45,583 nt of DNA from VBDM01 sp035519135 (GCA_035519135.1 DATIWX010000012.1:1-45583), one strand, 5' to 3'; numbered from the stretch's first letter, positions 33,911-42,106 are shown. Numbers and translations are program-made. Notes: a model not told the origin generated them from the letters alone.

Positions 33911-33954
33911 GCGAGAACCGCCGATGCACGGAGGGATTCTGCGATGAGCGACTC

Positions 33955-34734
33955 ATGACCGACCCGGCGGCGGGAATGACGCCCGGCGCCGAGCTCGCCG
34001 GCAAGGTGGCGCTCGTCACCGGCGGCGCGAGGAACATCGGCCGCGCGATCTGCCGCTCGCTCGCAGCGGGCGGCGCCGCGGTGATGGTGAACGCCAACAC
34101 CTCCCAGAACGACGCGAAGAACACCGTAGCGATGATCAAGTCCGCGGGCGGAAGGGCCGCCTGTCACATCGCCGACGTCACCGACCCGGCCGCGGTCGCG
34201 AAGATGGTGGATGCGACGGTGAAGGAGTTCGGGCGCCTGGACATCCTGGTGAACAACGCCGCGGTGAGGAGCGAGACGCCCTTCGAGGACATCAAGCTGG
34301 ACGAATGGAAGCGCGTGATCGCGATCGTGCTCGACGGCGCGTTCCTGTGCACCCAATCCTGCCTGCCGCACCTCGCGCGCGTGCGCGGCGGCTCCATCGT
34401 GAATCTCGGCGGCCTCACCGCGCACAAGGGCGCGACCGGACGCGCGCACGTCATCGCCGCCAAGTCGGGCATCGCCGGCATGACGCGCGCGCTCGCGCTC
34501 GATCTCGCGCCCCACCGCATCACCGTGAACTGCGTGGTCCCGGGAACCATCGAGACCGTGCGCGGCCTGCCGGGCGCCCCGGCGCGGCCGAAGGACCGGC
34601 GCGGCCTGCCTCCGATCGGGCGCCGCGGCGAGCCCGAGGAGGTCGCCGCTGTAGTGCGCATGCTGTGCGGCCCCGACGCGCGCTACATCACCGGCCAGAC
34701 CATCCACGTGAACGGCGGCGGCTTCATGCCGTAG
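33955..34734 (+). CDS. Short-chain dehydrogenase/reductase family protein with atypical active site
   Basis: A 259-residue Rossmann-fold protein from the ATG at 33955. The cofactor motif is VTGGARNIGRAI (usual TGxxxGIG form with Asn at the sixth residue), followed by NNAAV and VNCVVPGTIETVRG as in classical SDRs. The catalytic block reads NLGGLTAHKGATGRAHVIAAK: the Lys is present (170), but the Tyr slot (166) is Val with His at 165, and the Ser slot (153) is Gly. This pattern (LTAH...RAHV..AK) recurs in a betaproteobacterial subfamily as I recall, so it is probably a conserved variant rather than a broken gene. It abuts the SulP gene end. Confidence 0.85.
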   Translation: MTDPAAGMTPGAELAGKVALVTGGARNIGRAICRSLAAGGAAVMVNANTSQNDAKNTVAMIKSAGGRAACHIADVTDPAAVAKMVDATVKEFGRLDILVNNAAVRSETPFEDIKLDEWKRVIAIVLDGAFLCTQSCLPHLARVRGGSIVNLGGLTAHKGATGRAHVIAAKSGIAGMTRALALDLAPHRITVNCVVPGTIETVRGLPGAPARPKDRRGLPPIGRRGEPEEVAAVVRMLCGPDARYITGQTIHVNGGGFMP

Positions 34735-36345
34735 TCAAAAGTCCGATCGCCGGCGCCGGTCCTGCTTGCGGCGCCGCTGGGTCTCCCGGCGGCTTTCCTC
34801 GGTGCGGCGGCCCGCTCCGTCCCGCTCCACCACGCGCCGCTGCCCGCCACGCCGGCGGTCGACGAAAGCGGCTTTCTGCCCGGCTTTCACCGCCGCCAGC
34901 CAGCGAATCCCCTCCTGGTCGATGTAGAAACACTCCGAGAAGTCGAGGACCACGTCGCCTCCGCGCGCGATGGCGCTGTGATAGGTCGCCTCGATGACCG
35001 GCAGCGAGCCATAGTAGAGATTGCCGCGGATCTTCAGCACATTGCCGCGGAGGCTGATGCCGGGGTGCGCCTGCTCCCACTTCGAATAGGCGATGGCGAG
35101 CGCCGCTCCCACGAGCACGGCTTCGAACAGGTCCAGCAGGAGGACCGAAAGAAAGGACGCCGTGAACACCATCGCTTCGGGGCGACTCTGGAAGTGGGGC
35201 TTGATGTCCTCCCAATTGATCATGTTGGCCCCGAGCAGCATGATGATGCCGGCCATAGCCGGCATGGGAATGACGGCGATCAGGTTGGCGAGGAACAGCA
35301 CCAGCAGCAGCAGCCACAGCGCCGAGCTGGCGATCGCGACCCGGCTGTGAGTTCCGAGCTTGTGCACCAGCCACATGCGGTTGAACGACGCGCACGTGGG
35401 CAGCGAGGAGAGGAACGGCAGCAGGCAGTTGGACACGGCGTCGGAGAAAATGGCCTTGCGGCTGTCGGTGAAGCCGCCGGCCTTGCGGTTCATGCGCCGC
35501 ATCGCCGCCACGGTCTGGAACAGCCCGAGCAGGGCCAGGGTCAGGGCGCCTGGCAGGATCGCGACCAGGTCCGGCATCGCCTCCTGGCTGAACGTCGGCA
35601 GGGAAGGAAAGACAAAGCCGATCGACGACAGGTTTCCGATCTGCTCGATGAGAGTGTTTTCCGCGCCCAGGCGGACGTTCAGATAGTGCGAATAGAGCGT
35701 ACCGGCCACGATGCCCGACAGGATGGCCCAATTGCGCAGCCGGTCGAACTGCTGCACTACCACGCAGGTGATGAGCGTGATCAACCCCACTTCGATGGCG
35801 TGAAGGTTGCCGATCTCCAGCACCGCGAGGAACGATTGCCAGGCGATCCACAGCGGCCATTCGACCTCGGTATTGAGCGGCAGCCCGCCGAAGGTGGTCA
35901 GCGATCTGAAGATCAGGAAAAGCCCGATACCGCAGATCATGCCGTTGATCACGGGCTCGCTGATCAGGTCGAGCATCCGGCCCAGAGGGCGCACGACATA
36001 GAACAGCAGCTGGATCATCCCGGCCATGAGGCCTAGGGTCAGCGCCAGGCCCATGTACTCCGCGCCGAAGGGCGGAGAAGTCGGCAGCAGGGTGACGCCG
36101 ATGGTCGCCGACATCGCGGTGTTGGGGCCGCCGTGAAACACCCGCGAGGGATTGAGCAGGCTGCAGAACAGCACGCCCCAGATGGCGGCATAGATCCCGA
36201 AGTGCGGAGGCACGCCGGCCAGGGTCACCGAGAAGGCGACGGCCTGCGGCAGAGTCACCAGCGCCAGGGTCAGGCCGACCACCAGATTGCGGTTGAGCTC
36301 TGGCCAGTGCTTGCGGAACTCACCGGCCAAAGCCGGGGCCCTCAT
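34735..36345 (-). CDS. SulP-family anion permease with STAS domain
   Basis: Inner-membrane transporter of 536 residues, last gene of the five-gene operon. The SulP core (about 10-410) begins LNRNLVVGLTLALVTLPQAVAFS, the usual first-helix signature, and includes FHGGPNTAMSATIGV, SEPVINGMICGIG and GLFQTVAAMRRMNRKAGG. A short STAS domain (about 430-500) has DVVLDFSECFYIDQEGIRWL; where anti-sigma antagonists have a phosphorylatable Ser, this has Gln-Glu, as in other transporters. The tail is strongly Arg-rich. Substrates of SulP members are sulfate, bicarbonate or related anions. Its ATG overlaps the diheme cytochrome stop by four bases. Confidence 0.92.
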   Translation of the reverse strand: MRAPALAGEFRKHWPELNRNLVVGLTLALVTLPQAVAFSVTLAGVPPHFGIYAAIWGVLFCSLLNPSRVFHGGPNTAMSATIGVTLLPTSPPFGAEYMGLALTLGLMAGMIQLLFYVVRPLGRMLDLISEPVINGMICGIGLFLIFRSLTTFGGLPLNTEVEWPLWIAWQSFLAVLEIGNLHAIEVGLITLITCVVVQQFDRLRNWAILSGIVAGTLYSHYLNVRLGAENTLIEQIGNLSSIGFVFPSLPTFSQEAMPDLVAILPGALTLALLGLFQTVAAMRRMNRKAGGFTDSRKAIFSDAVSNCLLPFLSSLPTCASFNRMWLVHKLGTHSRVAIASSALWLLLLVLFLANLIAVIPMPAMAGIIMLLGANMINWEDIKPHFQSRPEAMVFTASFLSVLLLDLFEAVLVGAALAIAYSKWEQAHPGISLRGNVLKIRGNLYYGSLPVIEATYHSAIARGGDVVLDFSECFYIDQEGIRWLAAVKAGQKAAFVDRRRGGQRRVVERDGAGRRTEESRRETQRRRKQDRRRRSDF

Positions 36346-37442
36346 CGGTCGCGCCCCGATTCCCGCTCGACCGGCACTCCGCCGCTCCGGTCCGCCGCCG
36401 TCAGCCGCAGCAAGGGCGGCAGGACCTTCATCATCACCTGATGACTCAGGGCAACCACCGGCCCCTGGCGATCGCCGGCGGGCCTGGGCAGATTGCTGAT
36501 GTAGTAGGCGATGTCCCGGCACTCCTGGTTGGGGAGCGTATTCTCCTGTCCCGGGGGCATGTTGCGGCAGATGAACCCGGGCAGGATGGTGGAGACGTAG
36601 TAGAAATAGTTGCGCGACTGCGCGTTCCAGGAATTGGGCCCCGCCAGGGCGGGAGCGACCACGCGGCCGTCGGCCTCCGTGCCGAAGGCCTGCGGGCCGT
36701 GACAGCGCGCGCATTTCTGCTTGTAGAGGGCCTCGCCGCGGACGTAGTCGTCGCCCTGCTTGGGCGTGGCCGAGGCGGGGATCTCGTCGACGCCCTGCTC
36801 GTCGTGGTGGTTGCCGATCTTGTAGTCGAGGGCGACCGACAGGAAGCGGCTGTAGGCGGTGACGTCGCGTATGAGGTCGTCGGAGATGTTCGGCTTGTAG
36901 CCGTTGGAGGAATTGATGTAGCACTGCATCTGCCGGAGCTCGAACGGCAGCAGCAATCCGGTGAAGCGGTCGTACATGTCCGCCATCGCCCAGGAGGCGC
37001 CGAGGCTGAGCGAGCCCTTCAGCGGGTTGCCGCGCGCGTCCTGCTTGTCCCCGATGCTCTGGTGGCAGTGATCGCAGCTGAGTTGCGTGCCGCGGATGAA
37101 ACGGGTGGTGTTCCAGCGCTCGTGGCCTACGTCGCCGGCGAGCCGGCCCTGGGTATCGTCGATGATATTGCAGCCGCGCTGGATGGCGCGCACGTCCTCG
37201 TCGCTGTAGCCGCGCGCCGTGATTCGCGCGCCGGTCTTGTGCAGGACGTAGGGGGACTGGTAGCGCTCACCGCTGGCGAGCCCGTAGCGGCGCAGCTTAT
37301 CGGCGCAGCCGGGCGTGAGCGTCACCTCGGCCTTGCGGATCGATTCCCTCTGCCCGTGCTGGTGCGTCGCCACGAGATAGACCCCTGCGGACGCGAGCAC
37401 GACCAGGACGACCCTGGCCAGTTTTCCGGTAAACGTCGACAT
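36342..37442 (-). CDS. TsdA-like diheme cytochrome c (thiosulfate dehydrogenase / tetrathionate reductase family)
   Basis: A 366-residue exported cytochrome from the ATG at 37442, with an N-terminal helix (LARVVLVVLASAGVYLVA) as membrane anchor or signal. The first heme site is LSCDHCH near residue 122; 47 residues after its His comes Cys in MQCYINSSNGYKP, matching the place and motif (C..RSMNG type) of the Cys heme ligand in TsdA enzymes. The second heme site is CARCH near 243, with a candidate Met ligand in FICRNMPPG and the TsdA-like ending LPNQECRDIAYYISNLPRP. It is one base after the monoheme cytochrome and overlaps the SulP gene. Thiosulfate/tetrathionate chemistry is inferred from this. 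Confidence 0.83.
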   Translation of the reverse strand: MSTFTGKLARVVLVVLASAGVYLVATHQHGQRESIRKAEVTLTPGCADKLRRYGLASGERYQSPYVLHKTGARITARGYSDEDVRAIQRGCNIIDDTQGRLAGDVGHERWNTTRFIRGTQLSCDHCHQSIGDKQDARGNPLKGSLSLGASWAMADMYDRFTGLLLPFELRQMQCYINSSNGYKPNISDDLIRDVTAYSRFLSVALDYKIGNHHDEQGVDEIPASATPKQGDDYVRGEALYKQKCARCHGPQAFGTEADGRVVAPALAGPNSWNAQSRNYFYYVSTILPGFICRNMPPGQENTLPNQECRDIAYYISNLPRPAGDRQGPVVALSHQVMMKVLPPLLRLTAADRSGGVPVERESGRDR

Positions 37443-37443
37443 G

Positions 37444-38016
37444 CTAGCCTGCCTTCCTGATGGCGCCTTCGCCCAGCTGGAGGTGATGCGCGACCGCCCG
37501 CGCAAGCAGGCGGATGTCGCGGACCGCGGGATCGTAGATCGTCGGCGCGAAGCCGTCCATCGCGCCGGCGTAGCAGCGCCTCACCCGGTCCTCGAACGAG
37601 ACCCGCATTCCCAGCTTGGGGTCGAAGCGGTCCGAGTTGACGAAGGCATAGGCCAGATCCTCCGCCGTATGGCAGGACGAGCAGGAATTCGCGCTGTCGC
37701 CGGCCTTCCTGCGGGTAAAGCGCGGCGCGTACTTGTAGGTGTAGAAAACGAGGTTGTAGCCGTTCTGCACGGCCCGCACGAACTGGCCGTCGTCGCCGAA
37801 ATAGTCGATGCCGTAGTCGGCGTTGAATTGCTTCCATCCGGGCTCGGGCGAGACCCCGGCGTGGAACGCAGGGACGCCGGACCCGAGATGCGCCCAGAGG
37901 ACGAACGCGGCGATCGCGCCGACCGCGGCCGGCGTTTTCATTCGCGTCCAGCCTGCATGCCGCCCAGGCTTCGTCTCGGCGGGCGCGTCGCCGTCCGGGG
38001 AGGCGGACGGATTCAT
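37444..38016 (-). CDS. Membrane-anchored monoheme cytochrome c related to the TsdA N-terminal domain
   Basis: A 190-residue protein with a cytoplasmic head (1-28), one membrane helix (about 30-46) and a periplasmic heme domain. The single heme site is SCSSCHTAEDLAYAF. Thirty-three residues after its His comes Cys in FEDRVRRCYAGAMDGFAP, the same Cys-plus-xNG/DG pattern as in the neighbouring diheme protein and TsdA, so a Cys or other non-standard sixth ligand is possible. VQNGYNLVFYTYKYAPRFTR lies before the heme. Its ATG overlaps the stop of the PhnD-like gene by four bases. It likely passes electrons to or from the diheme partner. Confidence 0.78.
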   Translation of the reverse strand: MNPSASPDGDAPAETKPGRHAGWTRMKTPAAVGAIAAFVLWAHLGSGVPAFHAGVSPEPGWKQFNADYGIDYFGDDGQFVRAVQNGYNLVFYTYKYAPRFTRRKAGDSANSCSSCHTAEDLAYAFVNSDRFDPKLGMRVSFEDRVRRCYAGAMDGFAPTIYDPAVRDIRLLARAVAHHLQLGEGAIRKAG

Positions 38017-38906
38017 GGCGCGGGGCGCAACTTCTGCCCGGCGCCGCCTTCAGGGCCGAACACCGCGCTGGTCATCCTGCGGGCAGGATCGTAGTCCCGG
38101 TCGTCCGCCTTCCCCAGTTTCGTGGTCTCGGCGGCTTTCAATACCTTCCTGCCGGCATCGCTTTGCTCGAGGTCCACCAGGATCGCCTGAATGGACAGTC
38201 GCAGCTTTGCCGGCATGGTGCGCTTCACCGCCCACGGCAGGAAAAGCAGCGGTTCCGTGGCCGCCAGGATCCTGAGCTCCCGCGCGTCGATGGCGTTCTT
38301 CACCACCGGCAGATCGATGAGGATGTCTCCGCCGCCTGCGGCATCGGCCTGCTTGTGATAGAGCGCGAGCAGCGCGTTCGGGGGGTTGACCGCGATTTCC
38401 GTCTTGAAATCTCCTTCCTTCAGTCCGGCCCGGGCGAGGAGATACCGGGGAGCGATGTAGCTCAGCATGGCGTCCCTGCCGCCCCCGAAGATGATGGTGC
38501 GTCCGCGCAACTGCGAAATTTCCGTAATGCCGCTGTCCCGGCGCACGTAGAGCGCGCCCGCAACCGCATCCTTCCCGAATTCCTGGCTGTGCGCGACGAC
38601 ACGGTAGTTCCGTGCCGAGCGGATATAGTGGTATTGGTTGTAATGCACGATATCGTATCGCCGTTGCGTTACACCTTCCCAGAAGGAATTGAAATCCTTG
38701 GACGTGATCAGTATAACCTTGCGGCCGAGCCGCTCGCTCAGGTAGTCGGCCAGCGGCGCGTACATCGTGGTGATCTGGGTGGCCTTGTAGCGCGGAAAGA
38801 TCCCCAGGATCAGATCATGTTCCGCCGCCCGCGCGGCGGGCGCCGCTGCGGTGATCGCGATCAGCCAGACTGTCAGGACGATCCGCTCGAAGGCGCGGTG
38901 AATCAC
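38013..38906 (-). CDS. PhnD-type (phosphonate/oxyanion) periplasmic binding protein
   Basis: A 297-residue secreted binding protein. The signal peptide runs to about residue 28 (ending AAPAARAAE). The mature protein has LGIFPRYKATQITTMYAPLADYLSERLG, the YDIVHYNQYHYIRSARNYRVVA hinge region and ISQLRGRTIIFGGGRDAMLSY, as in PF12974-type receptors. No ABC permease or ATPase is present; the partners are a GGDEF-EAL protein upstream and cytochromes downstream, so it is more likely a sensor component. The tetrathionate sensor kinase TtrS uses a domain of this fold as I recall it. Translation starts at a GTG overlapping the GGDEF-EAL stop. Confidence 0.85.
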   Translation of the reverse strand: MIHRAFERIVLTVWLIAITAAAPAARAAEHDLILGIFPRYKATQITTMYAPLADYLSERLGRKVILITSKDFNSFWEGVTQRRYDIVHYNQYHYIRSARNYRVVAHSQEFGKDAVAGALYVRRDSGITEISQLRGRTIIFGGGRDAMLSYIAPRYLLARAGLKEGDFKTEIAVNPPNALLALYHKQADAAGGGDILIDLPVVKNAIDARELRILAATEPLLFLPWAVKRTMPAKLRLSIQAILVDLEQSDAGRKVLKAAETTKLGKADDRDYDPARRMTSAVFGPEGGAGQKLRPAP

Positions 38907-40945
38907 GTGGCGGCCGCGGATATCCGTAGCGGCCCGGAGCCGTCTCGCTTCAGATAGCCGACGTAAGCCTCGTCGGGCATGGGCTTGGCGAAGAGGTAGC
39001 CTTGCGCCAGGTCACAGCCCTGGGTCGCGACGAAGCTCAGCTGCTCGTGGTTCTCCACCCCCTCGGCGACGACCTTGAGGTCGAGGCCGTTGGCCATGGC
39101 CAGAATGGCCTTGACCAGCGAGACGTCGTCGGGATTGCCGGGCAGGCCGGCGACGAAGCTCCGGTCGATCTTCAGCACGTCGAAGCGGAAGCGCTTCAGG
39201 TAGCTCAGCGACGAATAGCCGGTGCCGAAGTCGTCCAGCGACAGCTTGACGCCGACCGCGCGCAGCTTGTTCAGCTCCTCGGCCACCTGGCTGTGATCGT
39301 CCAGAAGAACGCTCTCCGTGATCTCGAGCTCCAGCGCCTCGGGCGGGACGCCGTACATCTTCATCAGCTCCCCCAGCCTCGCGGAAAAGCGCCGCCTGAA
39401 CTGGATGCGGGATATGTTGATCGCGAGGAATCCCGGATCGATCCCGCCGTCGCGCCACGCCCGCCAGTAACGGCAGGCCTGTTCGATAACCCAGTCACCG
39501 ATGTCGACGATCTGCCCGTCGGCCTCGGCGAGAGGGATGAACTCCGCCGGGTTGATGGCGCCCCGCTCGGGATGAATCCAGCGCAGCAGCACTTCCGCGC
39601 CCCGGTGGCGCCGGTCGGCCGTAGCGACGATCGGCTGGAAGTTGAGCGTCATCTGGCCGAGCTCTATCGCCACCCGGAGGTCCTGCGCCATTTGCACGCG
39701 CTTGCGCAGCCGGATATTCATCTCCTCGGTGAAGAAGGTGGCGGTGCCCTGCTGCGTCGCCTTCGCCTGGTACATGGCGTTGTCGGCGTTTGCCAGAAGG
39801 GATTCCACGTCCTCTCCGTTGTCCGGATAGACCGCGATCCCGATGCTGCACTGGGCGACGACCTTGCGCCCGCTCAGCTCCTGCGGCTCGGCCACCGCAT
39901 CCAGCAGGCGCTCGGCGATCTTTTCCACCTGCATCTCGCTGCGGATGTCGGAGGCCAGGACCAGGAACTCGTCTCCGCCCAGGCGCGCGACGGTGTCGGC
40001 GTCCCGCATGGCCTCCTGCAGACGAGCCCCGATCGCGACCAGCAGCCGGTCGCCCACCGCGTGACCCAGGGAGTCGTTCACGCTCTTGAAATCGTCCAGG
40101 TCGATGAACAGCACGGCGAAGCGCTGCGCGGAACGCTTCGCCCGGCTGATCTCCATGCCGATCCGGTCGAAAGCCATCAGCCGGTTGGGAAGTCCGGTCA
40201 AAGTGTCGAAGTTGGCCTGGTGGTGGAGCTGGGCCTGCTCCCGCTTGATCCCTTCGGCCATGGCGTTGAATGCCGTCGCCAGCAATCCCATTTCGTCCGA
40301 GGACTTGACTTGCACCACGGCGTGCTGGCCGCGACCGACGTCCCGGGACGCGGCGATCAGCCGCTGGATCGGATTGAGGATGTTGAAGCGGAAGACCGCG
40401 TAGATCGCCAGGCTCAGGAATACGACGACCGCGGCCAGCACCAGCATCTTGATCATCAATTGCCGGCGGAATTCGCTCTGCACCGCCTCGCGGCTGAGAC
40501 CCACCAGAAAATGCCCCAGGAGCCTTCCTTCGTAGGTGATGGGAAACTGCAGCTTGATCAGCTCGTCCCGGTCGTCCAGCTTCTGCAGGACCTTGAGCGC
40601 GTCGCGCGCTTCGGTCTGCCCCAGGTACTTCCTCGCAACCGGATCGGTGCTGTCGATATGGGAGCTCAGCACCGCCCCCTCCGGATTCGTGATCACGCTG
40701 TAGACGACGTCGGGCTGCTCGGAGACCTCGCGGGTGTAGTTGTTGAGCGTCAGGAAGTCGAAGGCGAGTATGGCTTCCGGGCTGACCAGCGAGATCAGCC
40801 GTCCGAGCGCGCGGCCGCGCTCGATCAGCTGCTGCTCGTGGAAACGGAACGAGGCGTCGAGGTCATAGATCGTGCTGGCCGCATTGGTGCCGGCCAGGAT
40901 GATCAGCACGGTAAGAGTGAACTTCGCGCCCAGACCGAGCCGCAT
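38903..40945 (-). CDS. Membrane GGDEF-EAL cyclic-di-GMP turnover protein with periplasmic sensor
   Basis: A 680-residue inner-membrane protein heading the five-gene operon. Helix 1 is at about 7-25, a periplasmic sensor at about 27-160, helix 2 at about 165-187, then HAMP to 240. GGDEF domain: LGGDEF near 322 is intact, and RDAD five residues before it is the inhibitory I-site. EAL domain: the signature is EVL rather than EAL near 450, with the catalytic set otherwise complete (AINIS, ELEITES, LDDFGTGYSS, LKIDRSF, AEGVEN). Both synthesis and hydrolysis look possible. The ATG at 40945 has GGGGAG upstream. Input probably comes from the PhnD-like protein encoded next. Confidence 0.93.
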   Translation of the reverse strand: MRLGLGAKFTLTVLIILAGTNAASTIYDLDASFRFHEQQLIERGRALGRLISLVSPEAILAFDFLTLNNYTREVSEQPDVVYSVITNPEGAVLSSHIDSTDPVARKYLGQTEARDALKVLQKLDDRDELIKLQFPITYEGRLLGHFLVGLSREAVQSEFRRQLMIKMLVLAAVVVFLSLAIYAVFRFNILNPIQRLIAASRDVGRGQHAVVQVKSSDEMGLLATAFNAMAEGIKREQAQLHHQANFDTLTGLPNRLMAFDRIGMEISRAKRSAQRFAVLFIDLDDFKSVNDSLGHAVGDRLLVAIGARLQEAMRDADTVARLGGDEFLVLASDIRSEMQVEKIAERLLDAVAEPQELSGRKVVAQCSIGIAVYPDNGEDVESLLANADNAMYQAKATQQGTATFFTEEMNIRLRKRVQMAQDLRVAIELGQMTLNFQPIVATADRRHRGAEVLLRWIHPERGAINPAEFIPLAEADGQIVDIGDWVIEQACRYWRAWRDGGIDPGFLAINISRIQFRRRFSARLGELMKMYGVPPEALELEITESVLLDDHSQVAEELNKLRAVGVKLSLDDFGTGYSSLSYLKRFRFDVLKIDRSFVAGLPGNPDDVSLVKAILAMANGLDLKVVAEGVENHEQLSFVATQGCDLAQGYLFAKPMPDEAYVGYLKRDGSGPLRISAAAT

Positions 40946-41036
40946 TAGGTCTCCCCTGTCTCTTAACGTCCTATTATGTTCGTGGCTTAACCCCGTTGCC
41001 GCCGTTTAGTTTAGCCTAACGGACGGACGCGCACGC

Positions 41037-41054
41037 AGTGCCCTGACAGGGACT
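41037..41054. promoter_or_regulatory. Palindrome upstream of the GGDEF-EAL/cytochrome/SulP operon
   Basis: AGTGCCCTGACAGGGACT contains CCCTG-A-CAGGG with near-matching AGT/ACT flanks, about 95 bases upstream of the operon's first ATG. A second imperfect repeat (CCGTT...AACGG, 41002-41022) lies closer. The rest of the 210-base gap (40946-41155) shows CATAAT-like boxes but no clear promoter. Confidence 0.4.
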
Positions 41055-41155
41055 ACCGGACAATGCGCGCAAGGTATCCCCCCGATGCCGAATATCAGCG
41101 TTCCGTTATATTCGCCGAGCGCGCTGCGGGATCGGGACACCGCGCCCCGCGCCGT

Positions 41156-42106
41156 TCATTCCGGCTGGATTCCCGCCTGCTTCACCAGTTGCGCCCACTT
41201 GGCGATCTCGCTCTTGATGAAGCGGCCGAGCTCGGCCGCATTCATCGGCGCGACGTCCACGCCGATGCCGGCGAACTTTTCCTTCACCTCGCCCTTGGCG
41301 ACGCCGGCGAGGGCCGTCGCCTCCAGCCGCGCGACCACTTCCTTCGGCGTGCCCGCCGGCGCCACCAGCGCGAACCAGGCGATCAGCTCGTAGCCCTTCA
41401 GCTCCTCCGCGATCGCGGGCAGCTCCGGGGCGAGCGGTGTGCGCTTGGCCGAGGTCACCGCGAGGCCTTTGAGCTTCCCTCCTTTCATCTGCGCCAGCGC
41501 GTTGCCCAGGTCCACGAAAGTGAAGGCGAGCGAGCCGCCCATCGTATCGGTGATGGTCTGCGGAATGCCCTTGTAGGGCACCTCCAGCACGTCGAGCCTG
41601 CCCATCGACTTGAGCATGGCGAGCGACACCTGCGAGCCCGAGGAGCCGTAGCCCGCCGACAGCTTGCCCGGCTGCGAGCGGGCGTGCGCGAGGAAGGACT
41701 TCAGGTCGCGCGCCGGGAAATCGGGCCGGGTCATCAGCACGAACGAGGTCGTGCCCAGGCGCGCGATCGGCGCGAAATCCTTGACCGGGTCGTAGCTGAG
41801 CTTCTTGAACAGGCTGACGTTGGCCGCCTGCGGCGTGTTGGTGGTCACCAGCAGCGTGTAGCCGTCGGGCGCCGCGCGCGCCACTTCGGCCGCCGCGATG
41901 CCGCCCTGCGCCCCGGGCTTGTTCTCGACGACGAAGGGCTGCTTGAGCGCCTCCTGCAGCTGCGCTCCGGTGAGGCGCGCCACCTGGTCGGTGGCGCTTC
42001 CCGCGGGGAAGGGCACCAGCAGCTTCACCGGCCTGGCGGGGTAAGTCTGCGCGGCGGCGGAAGCGCTGAGGAATGCTGCCGTGAGAAACGCGAGCGATCG
42101 ATTCAT
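41156..42106 (-). CDS. Bug/TctC-family periplasmic solute-binding receptor (second copy)
   Basis: A 316-residue orphan receptor. The signal peptide is MNRSLAFLTAAFLSASAAAQ. The mature start TYPARPVKLLVPFPAGSATDQVAR, the NKPGAQGGIAAAEVA loop, APDGYTLLVTTN and LSYDPVKDFAPIARLG are the family landmarks. GGAGGAAAAGC precedes the ATG. It is clearly a paralogue of the receptor at 28160 but with different pocket residues (Ser-Ala-Thr-Asp against Ser-Gly-Asn-Val-Asp in the first loop), so a different ligand is likely. No TctAB genes are near, and its co-transcription with neighbours is not evident. Confidence 0.93.
   Translation of the reverse strand: MNRSLAFLTAAFLSASAAAQTYPARPVKLLVPFPAGSATDQVARLTGAQLQEALKQPFVVENKPGAQGGIAAAEVARAAPDGYTLLVTTNTPQAANVSLFKKLSYDPVKDFAPIARLGTTSFVLMTRPDFPARDLKSFLAHARSQPGKLSAGYGSSGSQVSLAMLKSMGRLDVLEVPYKGIPQTITDTMGGSLAFTFVDLGNALAQMKGGKLKGLAVTSAKRTPLAPELPAIAEELKGYELIAWFALVAPAGTPKEVVARLEATALAGVAKGEVKEKFAGIGVDVAPMNAAELGRFIKSEIAKWAQLVKQAGIQPE

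Noticed and set aside
39002..40948. Plus-strand open frame of 648 codons opposite the GGDEF-EAL gene
   Set aside because: Antisense shadow; the minus-strand protein has complete GGDEF and EAL signatures.
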